The notes beneath the pieces are model-generated. The model was not told where the DNA came from and made no database searches. It worked only from the letters and a program-made list of their open reading frames with translations. 64,000 nucleotides of DNA, from positions 36,832-100,831 of the forward strand of contig CAZWFN010000002.1 in NCBI GenBank assembly GCA_964633205.1, written 5' to 3'. Of this stretch, positions 18,675 to 26,297 are shown piece by piece. Source of the stretch: CAYVQE01 sp964633205. GTDB taxonomy: Bacteria > Myxococcota > B64-G9. How positions within the stretch are numbered: position 1 is the stretch's first letter; each line of letters begins with the position of its first letter. The position numbers and the translations under genes were made by a program.

Positions 18675-19963
18675 CAGCGGGCCTCCTTGCGGTGGCGGCC
18701 GTAGCGGCGCGCCTGCTGCTCGGGATCGAACTTGAACCTATCCCCCCGTTGCAGCACGTAGAATGGGGAGAGACGGTCACCCACCTGGCGGGCGTGGTGG
18801 ATCACCCGCCACAGGAAGATCAGCACCACCAGCCCGCCCAGACCCGCGGTCAGCACGTGGATGACCAGGTCTATGGTCGAGCCGGCCGGGATGAGCAGCG
18901 AGTAGATGGCAGACACCAACAAACAGACGAAGGCGATCGGCACCAGGTAGCGGTAGCACAAGCCCATCAGCTGATCGACCCGCAGCCGCGGCAGGGTCCA
19001 GCGCATCCACAGCACCACGAACGATCCGATCCAGGCCTTGATCAGGAAGACGAACAGACCCAGGATCTGCAGCCCCCAGGAGGCGGCCTGCTGCTCGGGC
19101 GTCACCCCCGGCACCTGCCAGCCGCCGAAGAAGACCGTGGTGGCGATGGCGCTCATCAGGTAGATGTTGGTGAACTCGCCCAAGAAGAAGCCGGCGAAGC
19201 GCATGCCGCTGTACTCGGTGTTGTAGCCGGCCACCAACTCGCTCTCGGCCTCGGGCAGGTCGAAGGGGATGCGGTTGGCCTCGGCCACCGCCGCGATGAA
19301 GTAGGTGAAAAAGGCGATGAAGGTGAACGGATTGTGGAAGATATACCACTGCCAGGGCCAGCCGCCCTGCTGCTCGATCAGCGTCTGCATGCTCAGCGAG
19401 CCGGACAGCAGCACGATCACCATCAGGCTCAGCGCGGCCGGGATCTCGTAGCTGACGATCTGGGCCGCGGCCCGAATGCCGCCCAGCAGGCTCCACTTGT
19501 TGTTCGACGCCCAACCGGCCATCAGCACCCCGACCACCACCAGCGAGGTGATGGCCAGCAGGAACAGCAGGCCCACGTTCAGATCGGCGGCGATCAGCAG
19601 TTGGCTGAAGGGGATGGTGGCGAAGGCGGCGAACACGCCGATCATGACCGGGTAGGGTGCCAGCCGGAACAGCGGCTTGTCGGCGTCGGCCGGCACCGTG
19701 TCTTCTTTCATGATCAGCTTCAGCCCGTCGGCCAGCCACTGCAGGACGCCCAAGGGGCCGACCCGGTTGGGGCCCACCCGGCTCTGGGCGCGGCCCGAGA
19801 CCCGGCGCTCCAGCCAGGTCAACAGCCCGCCGAACAGCAGCGCGACCAAAAAGACGACCACCGCCACCAGCAGGATCAGGATCGCGGTGACGATGTCGGA
19901 CCAGAAGGGCGACAGCCCCCAGGCCTCGTTCAGGGCTTGCGATACATCGGCCAGCGTTTCCAT
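18674..19963 (-). CDS. nuoH: NADH-quinone oxidoreductase subunit H
   Basis: 429 residues, rather long for NuoH (usually about 330-350) because of extra sequence at the C terminus (HARQVGDRLSPFYVLQRGDR). Core signatures are RVGPNRVGPLGVLQWLADG, PFDLPEAESELVAGYNTEY and FFLGEFTNIYLMSAIATT. It anchors the hydrophilic arm and lines the quinone entry channel. It lies 3 bases after nuoD. Confidence 0.95.
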   Translation of the reverse strand: METLADVSQALNEAWGLSPFWSDIVTAILILLVAVVVFLVALLFGGLLTWLERRVSGRAQSRVGPNRVGPLGVLQWLADGLKLIMKEDTVPADADKPLFRLAPYPVMIGVFAAFATIPFSQLLIAADLNVGLLFLLAITSLVVVGVLMAGWASNNKWSLLGGIRAAAQIVSYEIPAALSLMVIVLLSGSLSMQTLIEQQGGWPWQWYIFHNPFTFIAFFTYFIAAVAEANRIPFDLPEAESELVAGYNTEYSGMRFAGFFLGEFTNIYLMSAIATTVFFGGWQVPGVTPEQQAASWGLQILGLFVFLIKAWIGSFVVLWMRWTLPRLRVDQLMGLCYRYLVPIAFVCLLVSAIYSLLIPAGSTIDLVIHVLTAGLGGLVVLIFLWRVIHHARQVGDRLSPFYVLQRGDRFKFDPEQQARRYGRHRKEAR

Positions 19964-19966
19964 GGC

Positions 19967-21100
19967 TCAGCGATCCATTTCGGGGGCGATGGTGTCCATG
20001 GTGGCGATCACGGCCACCAGATCGGCGATCATCAGCCCCGGGCTGATGTACTCGATCATGCTCAGCGCCGAGAACGAGCTCGAGCGCCACTTGGCCCGGT
20101 AGGGGTTGGGCGAGCCGTCGGAGACCAGGTAGACGCCGATTTCGCCTCGGGCTCCCTCGACCGCCGCGTAGACCTCGGCTGCGGGCGGCTTGATCTTGCG
20201 CGGCACCTTGCACGTGATCTCGCCGGAGGGCACCCGGTCGATGGCCTGGCGCAGGATGCGGCTGGACTGGCGCATCTCTTCCTCGCGCACCTGCCAGCGG
20301 TAGAAGCAGTCGCCCTCGACCGCCCGCTCCTCGCCGCGGCCCACCGGTACGTCGAACTCGAACTCGGGGTAGACCGAGTAGGGCTGGTCGCGGCGCAGAT
20401 CCCAGTCCACCCCCGACGCGCGCAGGTTGGGGCCTACCAGGCCGTAGGCCACCGCGTCCTCGGCGCAGGTGGGCGCGATGCCCAGCATGCGCTGGAGCAG
20501 GATCTCGTTGCCCGAGATCAGCGACGGCAACTCGTTCATCACCTTGTCGAACTTGTCCAAAAAGCGGCGGATGTCGTCGAGCCAGCCCTCGGGCGCATCC
20601 TGCGCCACGCCGCCGATGCGCATGTAGTTGAAGGTCAGCCGGTTGCCGCACAGCGCCTCGAACAGGTCGTTGATCTTCTCGCGCTCGCGCAGCAGGTAGA
20701 CGAACGGGGTGTAGGCCCCGAGATCCATCGAGATGCAGCCGAGGGTGACGCAGTGGTTGGCGATGCGGTTCAGCTCGCAGGCGATGGTGCGCAGGTACTC
20801 GGCCCGCGGCGGCACCTCGAGGCCCAGCAGTCGCTCGGCGGCCATGGCCCAGGCCTGGTTGGTGAACATGGCCTCGAGGTAGTTGATGCGGTCGGTGAAG
20901 GGCATGTAGTTGGGGTAGGTGTGCTGCTCGGCGATCTTCTCCATGCCCCGGTGTAGATAGCCCATGTCCGGCACGGCCTTGCGCATGATCTCGCCGTCGG
21001 TGTAGACGACGAAACGCAGCACCCCGTGGGTCGAGGGGTGGTGCGGGCCCATGTTGAGGACGATCTCTTCGCGCGGGTCGTCGACGCGGTAATCGCTCAT
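19967..21100 (-). CDS. nuoD: NADH-quinone oxidoreductase subunit D (49 kDa)
   Basis: 377 residues. Lies at the quinone site: [14 protein letters not shown] with the quinone-site His, [25 protein letters not shown], and [15 protein letters not shown]. The C terminus ends in the normal hydrogenase-like [10 protein letters not shown]. Not fused to NuoC, unlike in E. coli. The ATG overlaps the nuoC stop (ATGA). Confidence 0.96.
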   Translation of the reverse strand: MSDYRVDDPREEIVLNMGPHHPSTHGVLRFVVYTDGEIMRKAVPDMGYLHRGMEKIAEQHTYPNYMPFTDRINYLEAMFTNQAWAMAAERLLGLEVPPRAEYLRTIACELNRIANHCVTLGCISMDLGAYTPFVYLLREREKINDLFEALCGNRLTFNYMRIGGVAQDAPEGWLDDIRRFLDKFDKVMNELPSLISGNEILLQRMLGIAPTCAEDAVAYGLVGPNLRASGVDWDLRRDQPYSVYPEFEFDVPVGRGEERAVEGDCFYRWQVREEEMRQSSRILRQAIDRVPSGEITCKVPRKIKPPAAEVYAAVEGARGEIGVYLVSDGSPNPYRAKWRSSSFSALSMIEYISPGLMIADLVAVIATMDTIAPEMDR

Positions 21101-21918
21101 GACCGATCCTCCCCGTCGCTGTCCCCGCCGGACTTCTTCTCGGCGGCTGGCTCGTCCTCGCCCGACGCGTCTGCGGCCGACCCGGGAGCCGCGGCCGGTT
21201 TGGGCGCTTCAGTCGGCTCGGGAGCCGCGGCCGGCTTGGCCTCTGCGGCCGGCTTGGCCTCTGCGGCCGGTTTGGCCTCTGCGGCCGGTTTGGCCTCTGC
21301 GGCCGGTTTGGCCTCTGCGGCCGGCTTGGCCTCTCCAGCCGGCACAGCCTCGGTGTCGGCCGGCTTTTCCTTCTTCTCCTTTTTCTCTTTCTTCTCCTTT
21401 TTTTTCTTCTTCTTGCCCGGCTCGACCTTGGGGTAGCCCGGTCGCGTGGTCGGGATGCCGTGGTAGTCGTCCTGCTCCTTGTAGTCCTTGCGCAGCGGGT
21501 GGCCCACCCAGTCCTGCGGCAGCACCAGCCGGCGCAGGTCCGAGTGGCCCTCGAAGATCACCCCGAGTAGGTCGTAGATTTCGCGCTCGTACCAGTTGGC
21601 CGCCGGCCAGACGTCCTCCACCGTGGCCAGCTTGGGGTCCTGGCGATCGACGCGCGTCTTGAGCACGAAGGCGTGGCGGTGCTTGTAGGAGAACAGGTGG
21701 GCGACCACCTCGATCTGCCCGTCGTCCGGATAATCGGTTCCGGTCTGGGCCCGCAGGAAGTCGAAGATCAGCTCGTCGTGGTTGCGCGCCGCCTCGCAGG
21801 CGGCGTGCCAGTGCTCGGCCGGCACCGTGGCGAAAGGATCGCCGACCTCGGGCGCCTGCCAGGCGATCTCGATGCCGAGCTGCTCGGCAAGCAGGTCGCG
21901 GATGGCTTCGGGCGTCAT
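21097..21918 (-). CDS. nuoC: NADH-quinone oxidoreductase subunit C with a long Lys-rich and Ala/Pro/Lys repeat tail
   Basis: 273 residues. The first about 168 residues are a normal 30-kDa subunit ([36 protein letters not shown]). After YPKVEPG comes a Lys/Glu block starting with six Lys, then about 105 residues in all of low-complexity sequence built on a repeated EAKPAA hexapeptide and ending in an acidic stretch. ATG at 21918 is chosen: it follows the nuoB stop directly and has GGAGG 10 bases upstream, whereas the earlier Met codons lie inside nuoB or against the ribosome site. The tail is not part of any complex I structure I know. Confidence 0.92.
   Translation of the reverse strand: MTPEAIRDLLAEQLGIEIAWQAPEVGDPFATVPAEHWHAACEAARNHDELIFDFLRAQTGTDYPDDGQIEVVAHLFSYKHRHAFVLKTRVDRQDPKLATVEDVWPAANWYEREIYDLLGVIFEGHSDLRRLVLPQDWVGHPLRKDYKEQDDYHGIPTTRPGYPKVEPGKKKKKKEKKEKKEKKEKPADTEAVPAGEAKPAAEAKPAAEAKPAAEAKPAAEAKPAAEAKPAAAPEPTEAPKPAAAPGSAADASGEDEPAAEKKSGGDSDGEDRS
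21227..21340. repeat. Tandem 18-bp repeat encoding the EAKPAA hexapeptide in nuoC
   Basis: The plus strand shows six successive TTGGCCTCT blocks spaced 18 bases apart, each followed by GCGGCCGG or a close variant, differing mainly at one C/T position. The last unit is degenerate. In frame on the minus strand each unit gives Glu-Ala-Lys-Pro-Ala-Ala. Confidence 0.85.
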
Positions 21919-21920
21919 GC

Positions 21921-22472
21921 CTAGCATTCCTCCGACTCGGGCCACGGGTCATGCGGTTCGGGCGTCTTGCCCCAGGCCTTCTTGAGCCAGGGCTCGCGCT
22001 CGATGATCTGCTGCACCAGCAGCAGACCCTCGGTCAGCGATTCGGGCCGGCAGGGGCAACCGGGCAGGTAGACGTCGACCGGCACGATCAGGTCGCCGCC
22101 TTTGACCACGGCGTACGAAGACTGGAACAGCCCGCCGGTGTTGGCGCAGGAGCCCATGGCGATGACGTACTTGGGCTCGGCCATCTGATCGTAGAGGCGC
22201 CGGATGCGCCGGGCCATCTTGTAGCTGATGGTGCCGGCCAGGATCAGCACGTCGGTCTGCCGCGGTGTCGGCCGAAACACCATGCCGAAGCGGTCGGTGT
22301 CGGTGCGCGGCCCACCGGTTTGCATCAGCTCGATGGCGCAGCAGGCGGTGCCGAACAGCAGGTAGAACAGGCTGTTCTTGCGGGCCAGGTTGAGCAGGCT
22401 GTCGATCGGGCCCACCGCGGCGCCGCCCTCCGGTCCCGGCTCGATGATGACTTTGTCGTCGGGGCTGCTCAC
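21921..22472 (-). CDS. nuoB: NADH-quinone oxidoreductase subunit B (N2 cluster)
   Basis: 183 residues. The four N2 [4Fe-4S] ligands are present: the tandem Cys pair in [10 protein letters not shown], Cys in [10 protein letters not shown], and Cys in [11 protein letters not shown]. This subunit hands electrons to quinone. The conserved [16 protein letters not shown] and AGTISYKMA stretches are intact. GGAG lies upstream of ATG at 22472; nuoA ends 6 bases before it. Confidence 0.96.
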   Translation of the reverse strand: MSSPDDKVIIEPGPEGGAAVGPIDSLLNLARKNSLFYLLFGTACCAIELMQTGGPRTDTDRFGMVFRPTPRQTDVLILAGTISYKMARRIRRLYDQMAEPKYVIAMGSCANTGGLFQSSYAVVKGGDLIVPVDVYLPGCPCRPESLTEGLLLVQQIIEREPWLKKAWGKTPEPHDPWPESEEC

Positions 22473-22478
22473 CGCAGG

Positions 22479-22901
22479 CTACTCCTTTCTGCCGATCTCG
22501 ACTTCCCGGCATTCGCCCTGGGTCAGGGCGCGGACCCAGCTCAGGTCGCCGCGGGCCCAGGCGTAGATCAGGGCCACGAACAGCACCGTCAGGAAGAAGA
22601 AGATCTCCACGAAGGCCAGCACGCCGTTGCCGCTGGCCACCAGCTGGCGGAAGACCACCGCCACCGGCATGACAAGGGCCAGCTCGACGTCGAACACCAC
22701 GAACAGCAGAGCGATGATGTAGAAGCGGTTGTTGAAGTTGAACCAGGCCGAGCCGAAGGGCTCCTCCGCACACTCGTAGGTCGCTTGCCTGAGTGCCGTA
22801 TGTTGCTTGGGGCGGATCAGCCAGCCGAACAGCAGAAAGACCAGCAGAGCCACGCCGGAGACCAGGATAAAACCGAACACCGTCGCCAAATTGAACGCCA
22901 T
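22479..22901 (-). CDS. nuoA: NADH-quinone oxidoreductase subunit A
   Basis: 140 residues, three membrane helices. Family motif YECAEEPFGSAWFNFNNRFY and the acidic helix FVVFDVELALVMP are intact; the Cys of the loop is the one exposed in the deactive form of complex I. ATG at 22901 with GGGGAG five bases upstream is preferred to an in-frame ATG 14 codons earlier that lacks a ribosome site. It opens the 11-gene nuo operon. Confidence 0.93.
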   Translation of the reverse strand: MAFNLATVFGFILVSGVALLVFLLFGWLIRPKQHTALRQATYECAEEPFGSAWFNFNNRFYIIALLFVVFDVELALVMPVAVVFRQLVASGNGVLAFVEIFFFLTVLFVALIYAWARGDLSWVRALTQGECREVEIGRKE

Positions 22902-22934
22902 GGACGCTCCCCAGACCTTTGAGCCTCCCGAAAG

Positions 22935-22960
22935 AAAGTACAAAGCCTACGCCTTGTCAA
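22935..22960 (-). promoter_or_regulatory. Candidate promoter of the nuo operon
   Basis: Minus strand has a perfect TTGACA at 22960-22955. The best TATA-like block, TACTTT, is only 14 bases away; at 17 bases the sequence is TTTCTT, so the -10 is unclear. The surrounding 14-mer CGCTTGACAAGGCG recurs exactly at 29117-29130 in front of the YchF-family gene. Confidence 0.35.
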
Positions 22961-23019
22961 GCGTTACCTGGAGATTCTGAGACCACGGCAGCCGCTGGCT
23001 CGGCCTTTGCCCGCGGCGG

Positions 23020-23048
23020 TTGACATTCGGGCCGGTGGATACTATAAG
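23020..23048 (+). promoter_or_regulatory. Predicted strong promoter of the lipoprotein/zinc-ribbon genes
   Basis: TTGACA, a 17-base spacer, then TATAAG: the closest match to consensus in the window. Transcription would start near 23055, which excludes the upstream in-frame start at 23007. Confidence 0.6.
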
Positions 23049-23093
23049 CAATTGAAAAGACGGAAGGACTCATCCCAACTGGAGAGGCCGCCC

Positions 23094-23891
23094 ATGCAAG
23101 TCAAGCCATGCATCGCAGGTCTGGCAGCAGCCGCGCTGGCGGCCAGCGCCTGCTACTACAAGCCGGAGCACCGGCGGGCCAAGGCCCATCCCGATTACCT
23201 GAGCGAGGCCGAAGCGGAACGTCTGATCGCCAAGACCTTGGAACGCCACGGGGTCAAGTTCATCACCAACATGCGGCTCAAACGCGGCGACGAGGTCGAG
23301 TTCGTGGCCGACGGCTACGATCAGGATCTGCGGGTGGGCTTCGAGTACCTCTCCCACGAGGGCCGCGACTTCCAGGACGAGCCCGGCGGCTCGCCGGACG
23401 GGTTGAGCCAGGCCGAGATCGCGGTGCTCGAGGAGCGCCAGGAAATCTATCACGAGTACTTCCTGATCGTGCCCGAGGGCACCCGCGATGCGGTCAGCAC
23501 GGCGGTGCGCCGCTTCGCCGAGAACCTCTACGAGTGGGAGGTGCTCAAGCGCACCAAGAAGGCCGAAAAGTCCGATGCCCTGTTCCCCGACCAGAAGCGC
23601 CAGGGCAGCGGCGATGCCCTGCCCTGGGAGACGACCGGAGACCTGAAGCAGCGCCGGCTGGAGATGGAAAAGCGCGAAAAGACCCACCAGGATGGGGAGG
23701 ATCTGGACGCGAATGTCTGGCAAGGCGGCGAGGACGAAGCCGAGTCCGAGCCGAAGCCCGCCGCGGATCCCGTGTTCGCCCCCGAGCCCGAGGCCGAGCC
23801 CGAGCCCGAGGCCGAGCGCAAATCGCCCGCCGAGGGCGAGAAAGACGCCTGGGATGACGACATCTGGAGCGACGAGGAAGAGGATTTCTGA
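23094..23891 (+). CDS. Predicted lipoprotein with acidic Pro/Glu tail, unknown function
   Basis: 265 residues from ATG at 23094 (GGAGAGG upstream). The signal peptide ends in LAASAC (Cys20), a lipobox. Residues about 30-150 look like a folded domain (SEAEAERLIAKTLERHGVKF, FVADGYDQDLRVGFEYLS); no family is recognised. The last about 90 residues are charged and repetitive (PEPEAEPEPEAE) and end in a very acidic stretch with Trp residues. The zinc-ribbon/TPR protein gene follows after 33 bases. Confidence 0.72.
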   Translation: MQVKPCIAGLAAAALAASACYYKPEHRRAKAHPDYLSEAEAERLIAKTLERHGVKFITNMRLKRGDEVEFVADGYDQDLRVGFEYLSHEGRDFQDEPGGSPDGLSQAEIAVLEERQEIYHEYFLIVPEGTRDAVSTAVRRFAENLYEWEVLKRTKKAEKSDALFPDQKRQGSGDALPWETTGDLKQRRLEMEKREKTHQDGEDLDANVWQGGEDEAESEPKPAADPVFAPEPEAEPEPEAERKSPAEGEKDAWDDDIWSDEEEDF

Positions 23892-23924
23892 GACCACCGG
23901 TCGGACGGCGCGGGGCCGAGCGGC

Positions 23925-26297
23925 ATGAAGGGCAAGTGCCCGAGCTGCGCGCGGATCTACGAGATCAGCGACGAGTTTCTGTCCATGGGCGGCAGCGCCA
24001 AGTGCCCCCACTGCATGGAAGACCTGGATTTCGCCGCCGCGGCGGCGGCGCCGAAGCGCGATCCGCGCACCGATCAGACGCTCATCGATCCGCGGCGCGA
24101 GGCCGCGCCCACCCGCGTCGAGCCGGAGGAGGTGGATGCCCGCTGCGCCAGCTGCAACCGGCGATTCAAGATCGACGCCGAGTACCTGCGCCTCGGTGGC
24201 GAAGGCCGCTGTCCCCACTGCGATCTGGAGCTGGTGTTCGATGTGCCGCAGCCCGCTCCGCCGCCCAAGCCGCCGGACGAGTCGCTGTGGGACGACACCA
24301 CCGGCCAGACGGTCGAGGTCGGCGCGCACCGAGACGCCGGGCTGGAACCCGAAAGCGGCGCGCAGTCCGCGGCCGAGCACGAGCAGGACGCCTATGGCGC
24401 CGCGGCTGCCGGCGACCCCTACGCCGGCACCGGTGAGGTCAGCTTGCCCGAGCTGAGCGGCGAGCTGGGCCTGGACGAGCAGGATGGGGGAGGCTTCGAG
24501 GGACAGGCCGGCTTCGAGCAAGAGGCCGGCTTCGAGCAAGAGGTCGGCTCCGAAGAAGAGGCTGGTTTCGAGGAAGAAGCCGGCTCCGAAGAAGAGGCCG
24601 GTTTCGAAGGAGAGGCTGGTTTCGAAGGAGAGGCCGGTTTCGAAGGAGAGGCTGGCTTCGAAGGAGAGGCCGGCTTCGAAGGAGAGGCCGGCTTCGAAGG
24701 AGAGGCCGGCTTCGAGGGAGAGGCCGGCTTCGAAGGAGAGGCTGGCTTCGAGGGAGAGGCCGGCTTCGAGGGAGAGGCTGGTTTCGAAGAAGAAACCGGT
24801 CTCGGGGTAGAGAATGGCTTGGAGGGAGGGGCTGGCCTAGGGGAAGGGGAAGAGGTTGGCTTTGGCGAAGAGGAGGAAGAGGCTGGCTCCGCGGGAGAGG
24901 AAGAGGAGGCCGGCTTCGAGGAAGAGGCTGGCTTCGCGGGAGAGGAAGAGGCGATTGGCTTCGATGACGAACCGGATGGCGTCGATCCGGCCGTCGATGA
25001 GCAGGAGGACCACCTGCCCACCGAGGTGATGGACAGCCCTTACCGGCCCGACGATCCGGCCGCGCTGGACGACGACATGCCGACCCCCGACGAGGAAGCC
25101 GAGCAGTCGGCTGCCGAGGAGCAGGAATCGCTGGATGGCTTGTCGGCCGCCCTGGGCGATGCGCTGGACGAAGAGGTGGAACCTGCCGGCGAGCTGCCCT
25201 TCGATAGCGAGGCTGCCGCCGCAGACCGGGTGGACGAGCCGGCTGCCATGACCCGCGACGAAGAAGGGGAAGCCGGCACGGAAGAGCAAGACGAGGAGCA
25301 AGAAGAGCAAGAAGAAGAGACCCGAGAGGTGGCGGCCGATTGGGCGCCGCCGCCCGAGGCACACCAGCCGGCCGCAGCCGACCAGAAGGCGGAGTCGGGA
25401 GCGCCTTTCGGTGCTCTGGCCGACGACGAGGACTGGGCCTCGGCCGCGGCGGCCTGGGCCGAGAGCGGTTTCGAAGCCGGCGCCATGCCCTCGTTCATCA
25501 AGTCGGAGCCCCCGCCGCCGGGGGACGAATCAGCGGCGATCGGACCGCAAACGGAGGCCGATGGGGAGGTGGAGCGCACCGCGCCCGGCGACGCGGCCGG
25601 TCCCTTGGCCCGCGGCGGCTTGATCGACGAGACCGATGCCGATTCGGTCGAGGTCTCGGACGCCGACATCATCGAGCTCGACGAGGCCGATCTCGACGAA
25701 GCCGACGAGCCCGCGGCCGAGTCGGACACGTCCGCCGGGGTGACGGCCGCCCAGCCGGCCGCTGATTCGTGGGCGGCCCGGGCCAGCCGCGAGCTGGCCG
25801 ACAAGAAGCCGGCCGCCGCCGCGGTGACCCGGCCGCCCCGGCGCTCCGCGGTGCTGGCGCGCCTGTCGCATCCGGCCGTGCTGGCCGCGGTGCTCGGACT
25901 GGCCGCGGTGGCCCTCATCTGGGGCATGTGGATCTGGCTGGGCAGCAGCCAGGACGTGGCCGGGGTGGCGTTTCCGGCCGACCGGGTCGAGGCCGAGCTG
26001 GTCGAGGCCCCGGCGCCCCGGACCTACCGGGGCAAGGAAGGGGCGATGGAGCACTACGGCCTGGGCAACCGGCTGGCCCACCAGGGCCAGTTCGAGGAGG
26101 CGCTGCTGGAGTATCAGAAGGCCAGCCGCTTGGATCCGGGCTACCCCTTGCCTCACCGCGCCATGGGGGCCATCTACGCCGCGCTGGGCAAGCCCGAGCT
26201 GTCGGCCACTGCCTATGGCACCTATCTGAACCTCGAGCCGCGTGGTCCCGACGCACAAGCGGTGCGGGTGCTGCTGAAGCGCTACCGGCAGCGCTGA
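23925..26297 (+). CDS. MJ0042-type double zinc-ribbon protein with hexapeptide array, one TM helix and C-terminal TPR
   Basis: 790 residues. Two N-terminal zinc ribbons of the MJ0042 family (CPSCARIYEISDEF...CPHC at 4-30 and CASCNRRFKIDAEYL...CPHC at about 74-98). A long acidic region follows, containing ten perfect AGFEGE hexapeptides plus about seven degenerate copies (residues about 190-350), then more Glu/Asp-rich sequence. One membrane helix lies at about 648-670 (AVLGLAAVALIWGMWIWLG). The C-terminal about 80 residues hold TPR-like helices (GNRLAHQGQFEEALLEYQKA, MGAIYAALGKPELSATAYG). Myxobacterial proteins of this type are poorly understood; zinc-ribbon on one side and TPR on the other side of the membrane suggests a scaffold. 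The 3' end overlaps the convergent subtilase gene by 16 bases. Confidence 0.78.
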   Translation: MKGKCPSCARIYEISDEFLSMGGSAKCPHCMEDLDFAAAAAAPKRDPRTDQTLIDPRREAAPTRVEPEEVDARCASCNRRFKIDAEYLRLGGEGRCPHCDLELVFDVPQPAPPPKPPDESLWDDTTGQTVEVGAHRDAGLEPESGAQSAAEHEQDAYGAAAAGDPYAGTGEVSLPELSGELGLDEQDGGGFEGQAGFEQEAGFEQEVGSEEEAGFEEEAGSEEEAGFEGEAGFEGEAGFEGEAGFEGEAGFEGEAGFEGEAGFEGEAGFEGEAGFEGEAGFEGEAGFEEETGLGVENGLEGGAGLGEGEEVGFGEEEEEAGSAGEEEEAGFEEEAGFAGEEEAIGFDDEPDGVDPAVDEQEDHLPTEVMDSPYRPDDPAALDDDMPTPDEEAEQSAAEEQESLDGLSAALGDALDEEVEPAGELPFDSEAAAADRVDEPAAMTRDEEGEAGTEEQDEEQEEQEEETREVAADWAPPPEAHQPAAADQKAESGAPFGALADDEDWASAAAAWAESGFEAGAMPSFIKSEPPPPGDESAAIGPQTEADGEVERTAPGDAAGPLARGGLIDETDADSVEVSDADIIELDEADLDEADEPAAESDTSAGVTAAQPAADSWAARASRELADKKPAAAAVTRPPRRSAVLARLSHPAVLAAVLGLAAVALIWGMWIWLGSSQDVAGVAFPADRVEAELVEAPAPRTYRGKEGAMEHYGLGNRLAHQGQFEEALLEYQKASRLDPGYPLPHRAMGAIYAALGKPELSATAYGTYLNLEPRGPDAQAVRVLLKRYRQR
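24492..24800 (+). repeat. Tandem 18-bp repeat (AGFEGE array) inside the zinc-ribbon/TPR gene
   Basis: Units of the form GCCGGCTTCGAAGGAGAG are repeated without gaps; ten code exactly for Ala-Gly-Phe-Glu-Gly-Glu from about 24598 and differ only at silent positions. Degenerate units (AGFEQE, VGSEEE, AGFEEE) flank them. The pattern indicates recent unit duplication. Confidence 0.9.

Noticed and set aside
12339..20956. Series of long plus-strand frames across the nuo operon
   Set aside because: All are Gln/His/Gly/Asp-rich antisense of membrane proteins; none has a domain or ribosome site.
24419..25021. Minus-strand Ser/Lys/Pro repeat frame opposite the AGFEGE array
   Set aside because: Reverse reading of the tandem repeat; no start context.
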